This document shows positions 1 through 7,157 of a stretch of DNA of 19,514 nt, piece after piece. Positions within the stretch are counted from its first letter, which is position 1. The number at the start of each line of letters is the position of its first letter. The DNA comes from W11650 sp963545585 (lineage in GTDB: Bacteria > Bacillota > Clostridia > Lachnospirales > Vallitaleaceae). Under the pieces are notes generated by a model. It made no database searches and was not told the origin of the DNA. It saw only the letters and a program-made list of their open reading frames with translations. The position numbers and the translations under genes were made by a program. Location of the stretch: contig CAUUKX010000034.1 of the NCBI GenBank assembly GCA_963545585.1, positions 1 through 19,514 on the forward strand, given 5' to 3'.

Positions 1-1136
1 TTTTCCTTGGCTTCTTCCACCGATAAGAACGAAGATACGGAAGTTGAATCCGGCAAATCAGCAATGCTTTCCAGCCGCTCTTTCTGGTTCTCATAGGTCA
101 TAATCCATTGCGGCGTATAATAAATCAGATTTTCACCGCTCATTTTCGCCGGGTCCAGCTCATTGCCCATTCTGATATTCAGAGCAATCGCCAATGCCGT
201 CGCACCGATTCCCGGAGGGTTCTCCACTACAATATAAGGAAATGCTTCATGGTCTTCATTGACTTTGGCAATCCGGCGAATCCAGGAAACTTCTTCCGAA
301 GAAGTAATGCACTTGGGATACTCGATTTTGGATTCTTCAATTGCGTCCATAATGCCATTGGCGCTTTCCTGATTGATAATTCCGTCAAACTCAAGGCCGG
401 AAGCAATGATTTCATTCATCAGCTGCTTGGCTTCAACGTCGCTCCAATTGTGAGCCACGGTCTTAACGATATCAATCCCGGCTTCGGTCAGCTTCTTTTG
501 CCAAACTTCACTCCGAATCTCGGATGCAGAGTTGCCGTCAATACCATTAAACTGAACGATTTTTGCGCCCTTGCCCAAAGTTTTGATGACATAATCCGCC
601 TGAATCTCCGCCCAAGCCGCCTGATCAACCACCACATTTAATATCTTGTCGGAATCATAAATACAGTCCGCATTGATATAAGTAATGCCGGCATCGGTCG
701 CCTTTTGAATCAAAGCATCTAAGCCCGACGCCGCAATCGGGTTAACAATGATGATATCATAGCCTTCATTGATTGACTGCTCAATCTGCTGCGCTTCCAG
801 CGCCGGATCATTGTTGGCAACAAAGCTGTCAAATTGGCTGATTAAACCCATTTCTTTGGCTTTTTGAGCCGCCGCCGCCATTTGTGTTTCATACACTGCC
901 CGGTAGGGATTGCCCTCGATAACGGCATTGTGTGAAGCTACTTTAAAACCCTTTTTCTCTGTCGTGGTTTTGGCCGGCGTTTCTGTCTTAGTCTCTGTCG
1001 ATTTTCCATCTTCCTTGGCTGTCTGAGTTTCCTCTTTTTTCGGTTCTTGCTGGGTCGTCTTGGTTTCGCCGCCGCAGCCGGCAAATAAACCTGCGACCAG
1101 CATGATCGTTAAAAATAAACTCAATGCTTTCTTCAT
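1..1136 (-). CDS. Sugar ABC transporter substrate-binding lipoprotein (3' end beyond window)
   Basis: The first 378 residues are visible and the frame is still open at the left edge. The N-terminus MKKALSLFLTIMLVAGLFAGC is a lipoprotein signal with lipobox FAGC (Cys21), so the mature protein should be lipid-anchored outside the membrane. A Thr/Glu/Lys-rich linker (about 22-60) follows, then a type-I periplasmic-binding fold of the ribose/xylose-binding kind (Peripla_BP_4): a KVASHNAVIEGNPYR start, an IIVNPIAASGLD strand, and YINAD and FNGIDGNSASEIR segments. The start ATG is preceded by AAAAAAGGAGGAAT, an excellent Shine-Dalgarno sequence. It lies 227 nt behind the isomerase gene on the same strand. 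Its permease and ATPase presumably lie beyond the edge (inference). The ligand is unknown; a sugar or polyol such as an inositol-like compound fits the neighbours. Family assignment is firm, substrate is not. Confidence 0.9.
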   Translation of the reverse strand, partial: MKKALSLFLTIMLVAGLFAGCGGETKTTQQEPKKEETQTAKEDGKSTETKTETPAKTTTEKKGFKVASHNAVIEGNPYRAVYETQMAAAAQKAKEMGLISQFDSFVANNDPALEAQQIEQSINEGYDIIIVNPIAASGLDALIQKATDAGITYINADCIYDSDKILNVVVDQAAWAEIQADYVIKTLGKGAKIVQFNGIDGNSASEIRSEVWQKKLTEAGIDIVKTVAHNWSDVEAKQLMNEIIASGLEFDGIINQESANGIMDAIEESKIEYPKCITSSEEVSWIRRIAKVNEDHEAFPYIVVENPPGIGATALAIALNIRMGNELDPAKMSGENLIYYTPQWIMTYENQKERLESIADLPDSTSVSSFLSVEEAKE

Positions 1137-1363
1137 AAAAATTCCTCCTTTTTTTGATTTTTATTTTTTCATTCTTAATAAATTCTTTTTTCCTATTCCA
1201 TTGCCGGTTAAAACGCCATCTCCCGGCAATATCCTATTGCAAAAGAAAATTCATAAAAATGAAATGGTTTATAAATTCTTCGCTTCTATCTGCTTTCTGC
1301 GATAAAACCGAGGTTTTACCCCATCAGGTACAAGCTTTGGCTAACGCTTCATGCGTTCTCATC
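1137..1363 (-). other. Intergenic leader with two hairpins before the binding-protein gene
   Basis: This 227-nt gap separates the isomerase stop from the binding-protein start. Two inverted repeats are visible. One is TAAAACC/GGTTTTA (1303-1318, effectively a 6-bp stem with a CTCG loop in the transcript). The other is ATTGCCGG/CCGGCAAT (1200-1207 and 1223-1230, 15-nt loop). Neither is followed by a good U-tract on the minus strand. They look more like mRNA processing or stability structures that let the binding-protein message accumulate separately, which is common for such operons, than terminators. I found no convincing promoter or cre site. Confidence 0.4.
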
Positions 1364-2278
1364 TCATACAAACTGGCGCATAAAACGATAGCTTTGCTCG
1401 ATTCCTCTTTTAATATCCTCTATGGATGCCTCGTATGCTTTATCCTCGACCTCAATACAGGCATATCCCTGATAGCGCACATCGTTCAGCGCCGAGCACA
1501 GAGCGGCAAAATCAACTCCGCCCAGTCCCGGGAGCTTAGGCGAATGCCACAGCGCCGGATAGGCAAACACACCGTATTCATCTAATTTTTCCTGATAAAT
1601 TTTAATATCCTTAAAATGAACATGAAAGAGCTTGTCTTTAAACTCATAAATCGGCCTCACATAATCGGCCTGAATTAAATAAGGATGCGACGGATCGTAA
1701 TTTAAACCGAAGTAATCGCTGGGAATCCGGCGAAACATTTCCCGCCAGATATGGGGCGTACTGGCTAAATTATTGCCGCCCGGCCATTCATCCTTAGTGT
1801 ACAGCATCGGACAGTTTTCAATCGCAATTTTTACCTGCTTTTCCTCTGCATAGCGAATAATCGGCGTCCATTTGGCTTCAAACAAATCCAGATTCTCTTC
1901 CATTGTCTTGTTTTTATCTTTGCCGATAAAGGTAGTCACCATATAAATACCCATTTGCGCCGATGCGTCAATCAGCCGGTACAAATGCCTGATCGCTGTT
2001 TCCGATTCCTCCGAGTCGGCACTGAGCGGGTTGGGGTAATAGCCGAGACTGCTGATAGCCACGCCTTTGCTTTTGGCATAATCCAAATAATATTTCATTT
2101 TGTCTGCCGTTAATTCATCCAAATCAATATGCGTGATGCCGGCATAACGCCTGAGGGCCTTGCCTTTCGGCCAGCAGCAAACCTCAACGCATTGAAAACC
2201 TACTTCCGCCGCATAATCAAACACCTGCTCAAATGAAAAATCCGGTAAAATCGCTGAAACCAAGCCCAATTTCATCAT
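1364..2278 (-). CDS. Sugar phosphate isomerase/epimerase family protein (xylose-isomerase-like TIM barrel)
   Basis: A 304-residue cytosolic protein of the AP-endonuclease-2/xylose-isomerase-like superfamily, which interconverts sugars, keto-sugars or inositol derivatives using a divalent metal. The expected metal-site stations appear in order: Glu in IAIENCP, Asp/His in LNYDPSHP, His/Asp in FHVHFKDIK, and the terminal Glu in ACIEVED. Length is typical. The start is a double ATG (2278 and 2275) with GGAG 8 nt upstream. It follows the Gfo/Idh/MocA gene by 31 nt on the same strand, so the two are almost certainly co-transcribed. Pairing with an oxidoreductase is classic for pathways that oxidise a sugar or inositol and then isomerise or epimerise the product. 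The substrate cannot be predicted from motifs alone. Confidence 0.9.
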   Translation of the reverse strand: MMKLGLVSAILPDFSFEQVFDYAAEVGFQCVEVCCWPKGKALRRYAGITHIDLDELTADKMKYYLDYAKSKGVAISSLGYYPNPLSADSEESETAIRHLYRLIDASAQMGIYMVTTFIGKDKNKTMEENLDLFEAKWTPIIRYAEEKQVKIAIENCPMLYTKDEWPGGNNLASTPHIWREMFRRIPSDYFGLNYDPSHPYLIQADYVRPIYEFKDKLFHVHFKDIKIYQEKLDEYGVFAYPALWHSPKLPGLGGVDFAALCSALNDVRYQGYACIEVEDKAYEASIEDIKRGIEQSYRFMRQFV

Positions 2279-2309
2279 GATACTTTCTCCTTTTTTAATT
2301 CAAGTGCTT

Positions 2310-3440
2310 TTAATCGACTGCAATCCAGCGTTTTTCTCTGGCGCTCTGAATAATTTTCTCGCCCAAAGCCATTTCCCGGTAACCGGTCTCAAAATCGCCG
2401 TAATCGCCCCTTGGCCCGGAAGCAATCCGAGCGTAAATCTGCTTGAAGTTTTGCTTAAAGGAATCGGCAAAGCCTTCCACATGGCCACCCGGATAACTGA
2501 TAATCTTTCTGGTATCCGGCGCTAAAATCGACGGCTCCTTGGTGTAAATCCGATTGGCTTCCTCGCGCCGGCCGACCCAAAGTTCATTGGATCTTTCGGT
2601 ATCCCATTCCATGGCACATTTTGAACCGCTGACCGCCAGCCGCAGCTGATTCTTCTTACCGGCATAAACCTGACTGATGTTGCAGCAGGCATGCGCACCG
2701 TTATTCATATGAAACAGCACGGTCGCATAATCTTCCGTTTCAATCGGTACTTCTTCATAATCCTCATTTTTTAAGACCATTCCCGAATAGGTGTCAATCG
2801 CCTTTTTCGGTTTTTTTCGGGTTTTATGGAAAATAGCAAAATCCGCCAACACTTCCGTGACCTTAAGGCCAGTCACATACTCCGCTAAATCAATCCAGTG
2901 GCTGCCGATATCGGCAAACGCCCGCGAATCTCCGGACAGTTCCTTTTCCAGCCGCCAGCTGTAATCGGTATCCAAAAACAGCCAGTCCTGCAAATAACTG
3001 CCGTGAATGCTATAAATCTCGCCGACTTCTCCGCTTTTCACCATTTCCCGCATTTGATAAGCCATCGGATAAAAACGATATGTGAAGTTCATGGCATGAA
3101 CCAGCCCTTTTGCCGCCGCTAACTGCCGCAGCTCATCGGCTTCTGCCAGCGTGTGCGTCATCGGCTTTTCACAAAGCACATTGGCGCCGCTTTCCAAAGC
3201 ATATTTGGCAATTTCATAATGCGTGTTGTTCGGCGTGCAAATATGGACGCAGTCCAGTTCTTCTTTGTCCAGCATCTCCTTGTAATCCCGATAGCCTCTG
3301 GGTACAAAATACTGCCGGGCCTTTTCTTCCGCCTGACTCTCATCGGCTAAGGCCACTACCTCGACATTGCCCAACCGGCGCAGCTGCTCCAAATGAACGG
3401 CGCCGATAAAGCCTACGCCGACAATTCCCGCTTTCATCAT
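2310..3440 (-). CDS. Gfo/Idh/MocA family NAD(P)-dependent oxidoreductase
   Basis: A 376-residue oxidoreductase. The N-terminal Rossmann motif GIVGVGFIGAVH (residues 5-16) is followed by Asp33 at the end of beta-2 (VVALADES), which suggests NAD preference. The conserved CEKPMTHT segment places the family EKP at 91-93. The C-terminal alpha/beta domain carries the ADIGSHWIDLAEY motif, where the family's catalytic Asp/His pair sits. The start has two consecutive ATGs behind a CAGGAGGAAGC ribosome site. It lies between the ROK repressor (266 nt upstream) and the isomerase (31 nt downstream). Relatives act on myo-, scyllo- or chiro-inositol, glucose, or N-acetylated sugars. The likely reaction is reversible oxidation of a sugar or polyol hydroxyl, with the exact substrate unknown. 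Confidence 0.92.
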   Translation of the reverse strand: MMKAGIVGVGFIGAVHLEQLRRLGNVEVVALADESQAEEKARQYFVPRGYRDYKEMLDKEELDCVHICTPNNTHYEIAKYALESGANVLCEKPMTHTLAEADELRQLAAAKGLVHAMNFTYRFYPMAYQMREMVKSGEVGEIYSIHGSYLQDWLFLDTDYSWRLEKELSGDSRAFADIGSHWIDLAEYVTGLKVTEVLADFAIFHKTRKKPKKAIDTYSGMVLKNEDYEEVPIETEDYATVLFHMNNGAHACCNISQVYAGKKNQLRLAVSGSKCAMEWDTERSNELWVGRREEANRIYTKEPSILAPDTRKIISYPGGHVEGFADSFKQNFKQIYARIASGPRGDYGDFETGYREMALGEKIIQSAREKRWIAVD

Positions 3441-3706
3441 CTTGCTTCCTCCTGTTCTTTCTGTTCTTGCTGCTCTTGCTATTTCTCGTTTTAAACTCCG
3501 TTTCTTCGGTTAAAACCTTGCCGTCATGCAACGCTGCCTATATAGGCAAGCCTTATCGACCGACCGCATCAGGCGGCATCATCATTGCTTACCATAGGCA
3601 CCGCCGAAAAACACCATCTTTCCGCAGCCGCACCCGGACAAAGCGCTTCGACTTACTGCCTGGCAGCAGTCGGCTAAATATAAAAGACCCTTTTGCCGAA
3701 GCCGAC
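3441..3706 (-). promoter_or_regulatory. ROK-to-oxidoreductase intergenic region with a palindrome (candidate operator)
   Basis: This 266-nt gap holds a perfect 14-bp palindrome TGCCTATATAGGCA (3535-3548). It also has an AGTCGGCT/AGCCGACT inverted repeat just after the ROK stop, with an AAAAG/CTTTT hairpin inside its loop. Just upstream of the oxidoreductase start are four degenerate 9-bp purine repeats (AGCAAGAGC, AGCAAGAAC, AGAAAGAAC, AGGAGGAAG), the last carrying the Shine-Dalgarno sequence. The palindrome is a reasonable ROK operator candidate because ROK repressors bind two-fold symmetric sites. No good -35/-10 pair was found, so this is inference. Confidence 0.35.
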
Positions 3707-4909
3707 TCACTCAATTACAAAAAATCCGCTCATATCCTCAAAAAATTGATAAAACTTGTCAATATAATAACGTGCCGCCCCGCGCATAATCGCATCATCA
3801 CTCAAATCGGTATACCACACACCGGCGCGGGAGACAAAAATAAAAAATCCTTGTTTTTTTAAATACATCTCCAATTGTTGCAAATAATACCGACCCAGCC
3901 TCTGCCCTTTGCCGCCGATAATAATATGATCGGTGTTATAAATAACCAGCACATTGCTGAGGGCAAAAGCCAAATCAGCAGCCAGACCCGACACAAAGTC
4001 CATCGCCGTCCGGTTACCGCTGTCGGCCATCTTACCCAAATATTCAAAACTGATTTTCTCGTTTTTCGGCAATAATTCTTTGGCAATGCCCAGTCTTTCC
4101 GCCCGGCTAAGCAAAGCGCTTTCCCCAATCAGGTTTTCTAAACAGCCTCGGTTCCCACAGACACAGGGACTGCCATAGCGGTCAATCGAAAAATGTCCCA
4201 GCTGCGAGCGCATTCCGGCTTCCCCTTTAATCATAGTTCCATCCTGCACAATCACCGCACCGACACCTTTGTTGATATTAATAAATAAAAAAGTGTCAAA
4301 CTCCCGCTGACTGAATACATTTTCAGCATAGGCATAACAGGCGGTATCATTAAAAACCGCCGTTAATTTTCCTTTTAATTTCTCATGAATTTGCCTGAGT
4401 ACATCATCTTCTTCTCTGACCGGCAGTACCGTCGAAATCATGCGATAACTGCTGACGTCCAGCATACTGGGCACAATCAGACAAAGACCCAAAAAGTTGC
4501 GCCGGCCAATCTGCGGTTCCAGAACTTCATAATATGCCTGCGGAATCAACTCCGCAAAATCTGTTTGACCGCCGATTTCTTTTTGTTGATAATAAATGAC
4601 TTGACCATTCATATCAACCAGACTCAGTTCCAGTTCCTCCAAGCGCCAATTAATCACCGCCACAACATTTTTTTCGGCATTCACCCGCAAAAGACTGGGT
4701 TTTCTGCCCTGCCGGCCAGTGATAATCTCTCCGGTATCCATGATGAAGTTCCCTTGAATTAAGCTATCTGCCAAAGAAGATATTGTTGTCTTACTAAGTT
4801 TAGTCAAAGCTGCCAATTCAATCCGGGAAATGGAACCATGACGCAGGATCAGGGAAAAAATCTTTTTTAAATTATGATTTTTCATAATCTGCTGATTCAA
4901 AATCTTCAT
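3707..4909 (-). CDS. ROK family transcriptional repressor
   Basis: A 400-residue sugar-responsive repressor of the NagC/XylR(Mlc) type. Residues 13-56 form the winged helix-turn-helix (RIELAALTKLSKTTISSLADSLI). The remainder is a ROK domain with the structural zinc motif CVCGNRGC (Cys249, Cys251, Cys256) followed by LENL, and an upstream LGHF supplying the fourth ligand region (His239). The kinase phosphate-binding DxGxT motif is replaced by INWRLEELEL, so this should be a sensor rather than a kinase, although a FNDTA segment (Asn187-Asp188) remains at the sugar site. The start ATG has AAAGGA upstream and a near-consensus promoter at 4962-4990. Position suggests it represses the downstream sugar genes and possibly itself. 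Confidence 0.93.
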   Translation of the reverse strand: MKILNQQIMKNHNLKKIFSLILRHGSISRIELAALTKLSKTTISSLADSLIQGNFIMDTGEIITGRQGRKPSLLRVNAEKNVVAVINWRLEELELSLVDMNGQVIYYQQKEIGGQTDFAELIPQAYYEVLEPQIGRRNFLGLCLIVPSMLDVSSYRMISTVLPVREEDDVLRQIHEKLKGKLTAVFNDTACYAYAENVFSQREFDTFLFININKGVGAVIVQDGTMIKGEAGMRSQLGHFSIDRYGSPCVCGNRGCLENLIGESALLSRAERLGIAKELLPKNEKISFEYLGKMADSGNRTAMDFVSGLAADLAFALSNVLVIYNTDHIIIGGKGQRLGRYYLQQLEMYLKKQGFFIFVSRAGVWYTDLSDDAIMRGAARYYIDKFYQFFEDMSGFFVIE

Positions 4910-4961
4910 TCTGCTTTTCCTTTATTTGGTTTGTCCACTGGTCTTACTAACTTCTGGGGTT

Positions 4962-4990
4962 ATTATATCACTTTTGCTCCTGTTTGGCAA
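4962..4990 (-). promoter_or_regulatory. Sigma-A-type promoter of the ROK gene
   Basis: On the minus strand TTGCCA (4985-4990) is separated by exactly 17 bp from a perfect TATAAT (4962-4967). Transcription would start about 45 nt before the ROK ATG. This is the only strong promoter seen for the sugar cluster. Confidence 0.8.
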
Positions 4991-5034
4991 TCAAATTTAA
5001 TTTTTTTTGTAAAAAATATCTAATGCAATATAAT

Positions 5035-5060
5035 AGGCATACATCGCAAAATGTATGCCT
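5035..5060 (-). terminator. Perfect 10-bp hairpin downstream of the ATPase-TOPRIM operon
   Basis: AGGCATACAT and ATGTATGCCT form a perfect 10-bp stem with a 6-nt loop, 22 nt after the TOPRIM gene stop and before the ROK promoter. The following minus-strand sequence is AT-rich but lacks an immediate U-run, so it is a plausible but not textbook terminator. It could also be a boundary repeat of the cassette. Confidence 0.5.
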
Positions 5061-5081
5061 CTAAGTTATCAACTTCCATTT

Positions 5082-5843
5082 TTATTTCTCATTTTTTTCT
5101 GCGCTTAAACATTTATCCCAAAATTTTTCTGTAAAATAATCCAACAAAAATTCCGGAAAAGCACTGAGAATAAGTACCTTATCTTTAAATTTTTTTTCCT
5201 TTTTGTATATAAATATAGGAGTAACTCTGCCTTTATATTCTTTATGACTTATAAGCCTTTCTATGCCACATAAAAAAGAAATTTTTTTGATAAACTCTTT
5301 TATTAGCACATTCCAAATTTCCAGAGAATATTTTCTAATATCTGTATTGTGACCCCTTCTTGCAGAAAACTTGCGATATTCTGAATAATCTGAGATTTTA
5401 TAAAACCAGTCTTTTCTATCCACCTGATTCTTTCCATCAAAATCTCTAAGTGCTTCTACCATTGGATAACTTATGTAAAGTTTTCCATTCTCTGTTTCAT
5501 TATTGAAACTACAGAGCATCCTTTCTACTACATCATCTTTATCTTCCTTAGAAAGATTCTTTTGATGCGCATCATGGTCAAAAAATAAAAAAACCTCTGA
5601 AATATTATCTCTTTCAATTCCTTTAAGAAATGTGCGAATCTTTTCATTACTTTCCCTTAATACTTCAATAATATCCGTTTCAAACTCATCTGCTTTCATT
5701 TTTTTCCATAGCATATATATATTCTGTCCAGCAGGCAGAGTTATAATCAGCGCTGTCTTATCAAAAAAATTAGTTTTTAAATTCTCAACGATTTTTACTT
5801 CTCTTTCCTCTCCTTCCACAATAAAAGCCTTATAATTCTTCAT
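5082..5843 (-). CDS. TOPRIM-domain protein, putative effector of an ATPase-TOPRIM defence pair
   Basis: About 253 residues from the ATG at 5843. The N-terminal strand-turn KAFIVEGEER carries the TOPRIM glutamate (Glu10 in VEG). VFLFFDHDAHQ supplies the DxD pair (Asp89, Asp91), and the conserved-looking YISYPMVEAL (Glu130) may give a further acidic residue. TOPRIM folds bind Mg2+ and cut or join nucleic acids in topoisomerases, OLD nucleases, AriB and RloB/AbiLii-type proteins. The C-terminal half (130-253) matches no domain I recognise. A TTG start at 5852, 8 nt inside the ATPase gene, is also possible; I prefer the ATG directly after the ATPase stop. No strong Shine-Dalgarno sequence is present, so translation is probably coupled to the ATPase gene. 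Base composition is much more AT-rich than the sugar or gyrase genes, suggesting horizontal acquisition. The nuclease role is inference. Confidence 0.8.
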   Translation of the reverse strand: MKNYKAFIVEGEEREVKIVENLKTNFFDKTALIITLPAGQNIYMLWKKMKADEFETDIIEVLRESNEKIRTFLKGIERDNISEVFLFFDHDAHQKNLSKEDKDDVVERMLCSFNNETENGKLYISYPMVEALRDFDGKNQVDRKDWFYKISDYSEYRKFSARRGHNTDIRKYSLEIWNVLIKEFIKKISFLCGIERLISHKEYKGRVTPIFIYKKEKKFKDKVLILSAFPEFLLDYFTEKFWDKCLSAEKNEK

Positions 5844-5844
5844 C

Positions 5845-6948
5845 CTAATCAAACGCCCCCGCTTTAAACATCTTCTGTAAATTATGTGCCTTACGAAGTT
5901 CCTTTGATGTCTTATCAGATAATGGCTGAATCCTATTATTTTCTATATTGAAATAGCAGTCCGGCCTTAATAAGTCATTACTCAAAAGATCCGTATTATG
6001 GGTCGACAGAAATATTTGAACTCCCTTGATTCCTCTTATTCTTCTAACCAAATTTTTAGCCAATTTGAAATGATAAAAAGCGTCAAATTCATCAATGAAA
6101 ACAAAGGCAGCTTTATGCATTCTAATATACCAATAATAAAAAAGTGCTAATGATTTCGTGCCTGTAGACGCAATTTTAAAAAAATCAACACTTTCATCAC
6201 CAAACACACAATGAATCATTCTCTCCCCATCAATATATATTTCCTTCAATTTATAATTTATTTCATTTTCTTTCAAAAATTCTTCAAAATCATTAAGTTT
6301 TCCACTTTCAATAATCCCCTCCGAAAGTCTTTGGCTGCCAATTTGCAGCCCTTCATATCCTCTCTCATCGAGAGAATAAAATAAAAGCATTCTATCCACA
6401 AAATCCATAAATGATAAAAAAGCAATGCTTTCATCACTATCCTTTAAAATGGAGTTACGCTCAACATACTTCACCCTTGACATTAAGCTATCATTTAACA
6501 TTGAATGATTCAAGGTTTCTGAACCAGCAAGCTTAGTAAATCCTTCTTTCTTTTTATGATCATATAAAATCATCACTGTTCCGTTGATCATCAACTCTTC
6601 GTATATAACTGTATTGACATCTTCTTTAATATATCTATATTTCAACTCGGATTGGTGAAATTGAAAGATATATTCAAATTCAACTCCCTTTTGTCCACTT
6701 TCTACATTCTGATAAAGTTGGTAATTCTTATAAATCTTTTCGTTATCCGTGAGATGAAAAATTATATCGAACAAGGCCAAACCAAAATTTGATTTTCCAC
6801 TTCCATTAATTCCATAAATGATTCCTTTTGTAACACATCCATCTAAAATTGCCTCAGGCTGAAATTCATAGTTATTAGGAGTTGCAAGATTAAAAGTAAT
6901 CTTTTCTTTAAATCCCTTAAAATTTTTTACACTGAATTGTTTAAGCAT
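5845..6948 (-). CDS. AAA15/ABC-type ATPase, sensor partner of a putative defence pair
   Basis: A 367-residue ATPase of the SMC/ABC-like AAA15 (COG1106-like) class. Visible elements are the N-terminal FSVKNFKGFKE strand, Walker A GINGSGKS (46-53), a signature-like STGTKS (261-266), Walker B FVFIDEF with Asp286-Glu287, and the switch histidine in STHNTDLL (His317). The middle (about 70-250) is a family-specific insertion rather than a long coiled coil. The ATG at 6948 is chosen because GAGGTG lies 6 nt upstream; the in-frame GTG at 6957 falls inside that ribosome site. It has an extended -10 promoter (6986-7014), and its stop is one base from the TOPRIM start. In PARIS, AbiL and Rlo systems such ATPases sense invasion and hold or release the TOPRIM or nuclease partner. 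That role is inferred here. Confidence 0.85.
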   Translation of the reverse strand: MLKQFSVKNFKGFKEKITFNLATPNNYEFQPEAILDGCVTKGIIYGINGSGKSNFGLALFDIIFHLTDNEKIYKNYQLYQNVESGQKGVEFEYIFQFHQSELKYRYIKEDVNTVIYEELMINGTVMILYDHKKKEGFTKLAGSETLNHSMLNDSLMSRVKYVERNSILKDSDESIAFLSFMDFVDRMLLFYSLDERGYEGLQIGSQRLSEGIIESGKLNDFEEFLKENEINYKLKEIYIDGERMIHCVFGDESVDFFKIASTGTKSLALFYYWYIRMHKAAFVFIDEFDAFYHFKLAKNLVRRIRGIKGVQIFLSTHNTDLLSNDLLRPDCYFNIENNRIQPLSDKTSKELRKAHNLQKMFKAGAFD

Positions 6949-6985
6949 ATTCTTCACCTCAATTCAAATTTTATCTACATAAATG

Positions 6986-7014
6986 ATTATATCATGCTAT
7001 CTGTTTTTTTACAA
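6986..7014 (-). promoter_or_regulatory. Extended -10 promoter of the ATPase-TOPRIM operon
   Basis: Minus-strand TTGTAA (7009-7014), 17-bp spacer, then TGA-TATAAT (6986-6991 for the hexamer), giving a TGnTATAAT extended -10. The start would be about 30-35 nt before the ATPase ATG. A private promoter marks the pair as an independent cassette. The sequence between this promoter and the 7082-7118 terminator contains short hairpins (CCGTA/TACGG and GCAAC/GTTGC) of unknown meaning. Confidence 0.75.
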
Positions 7015-7081
7015 TGAAATCCGTATTTTTTTTACGGCAACCTCGTTGCTACCAATAAAGCTACATTTTTCGGCAATAGCC

Positions 7082-7118
7082 AAAAATAGGGTGCACCCTA
7101 CGGTTACACCCTATTTTT
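7082..7118 (-). terminator. Terminator of the BMP lipoprotein gene (structurally bidirectional)
   Basis: AAAAATAGGGTG (7082-7093) and CACCCTATTTTT (7107-7118) form a perfect 12-bp stem. The A/T ends give a U-tract in either direction. It lies about 40 nt after the BMP gene stop and separates it from the ATPase promoter. Confidence 0.85.
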
Positions 7119-7157
7119 AAAATCTTTCCTCACTCCCCTTTGAAAAAGGCAGCAAAC

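Noticed and set aside
108..641. A 177-codon plus-strand frame across the binding-protein gene.
   Set aside because: It is antisense to a clear lipoprotein gene, has no ribosome site and matches no domain.
1345..1365. Possible cre catabolite-repression site (TGAAGCGTTAGCCA on the minus strand).
   Set aside because: The CG step is one base out of register with the consensus, and the segment better fits a small AACGC/GCGTT hairpin.
3467..3862. A 131-codon plus-strand frame over the ROK-oxidoreductase gap.
   Set aside because: It runs antisense into the ROK gene, begins in the complement of the purine-rich leader repeats, and shows no plausible protein features.
5082..6948. Retron or Gabija system.
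   Set aside because: No reverse transcriptase or msr/msd-like region and no UvrD-like helicase are present; the second gene has a TOPRIM but there is no OLD-type fusion to the ATPase.
7020..7075. Minus-strand GGTAGCAACGAGGTTGCCG resembles the 3' end of a c-di-GMP-I riboswitch.
   Set aside because: The conserved GACGCAAAGC core is missing, and the element lies upstream of, not inside, the transcript from the promoter at 6986-7014.
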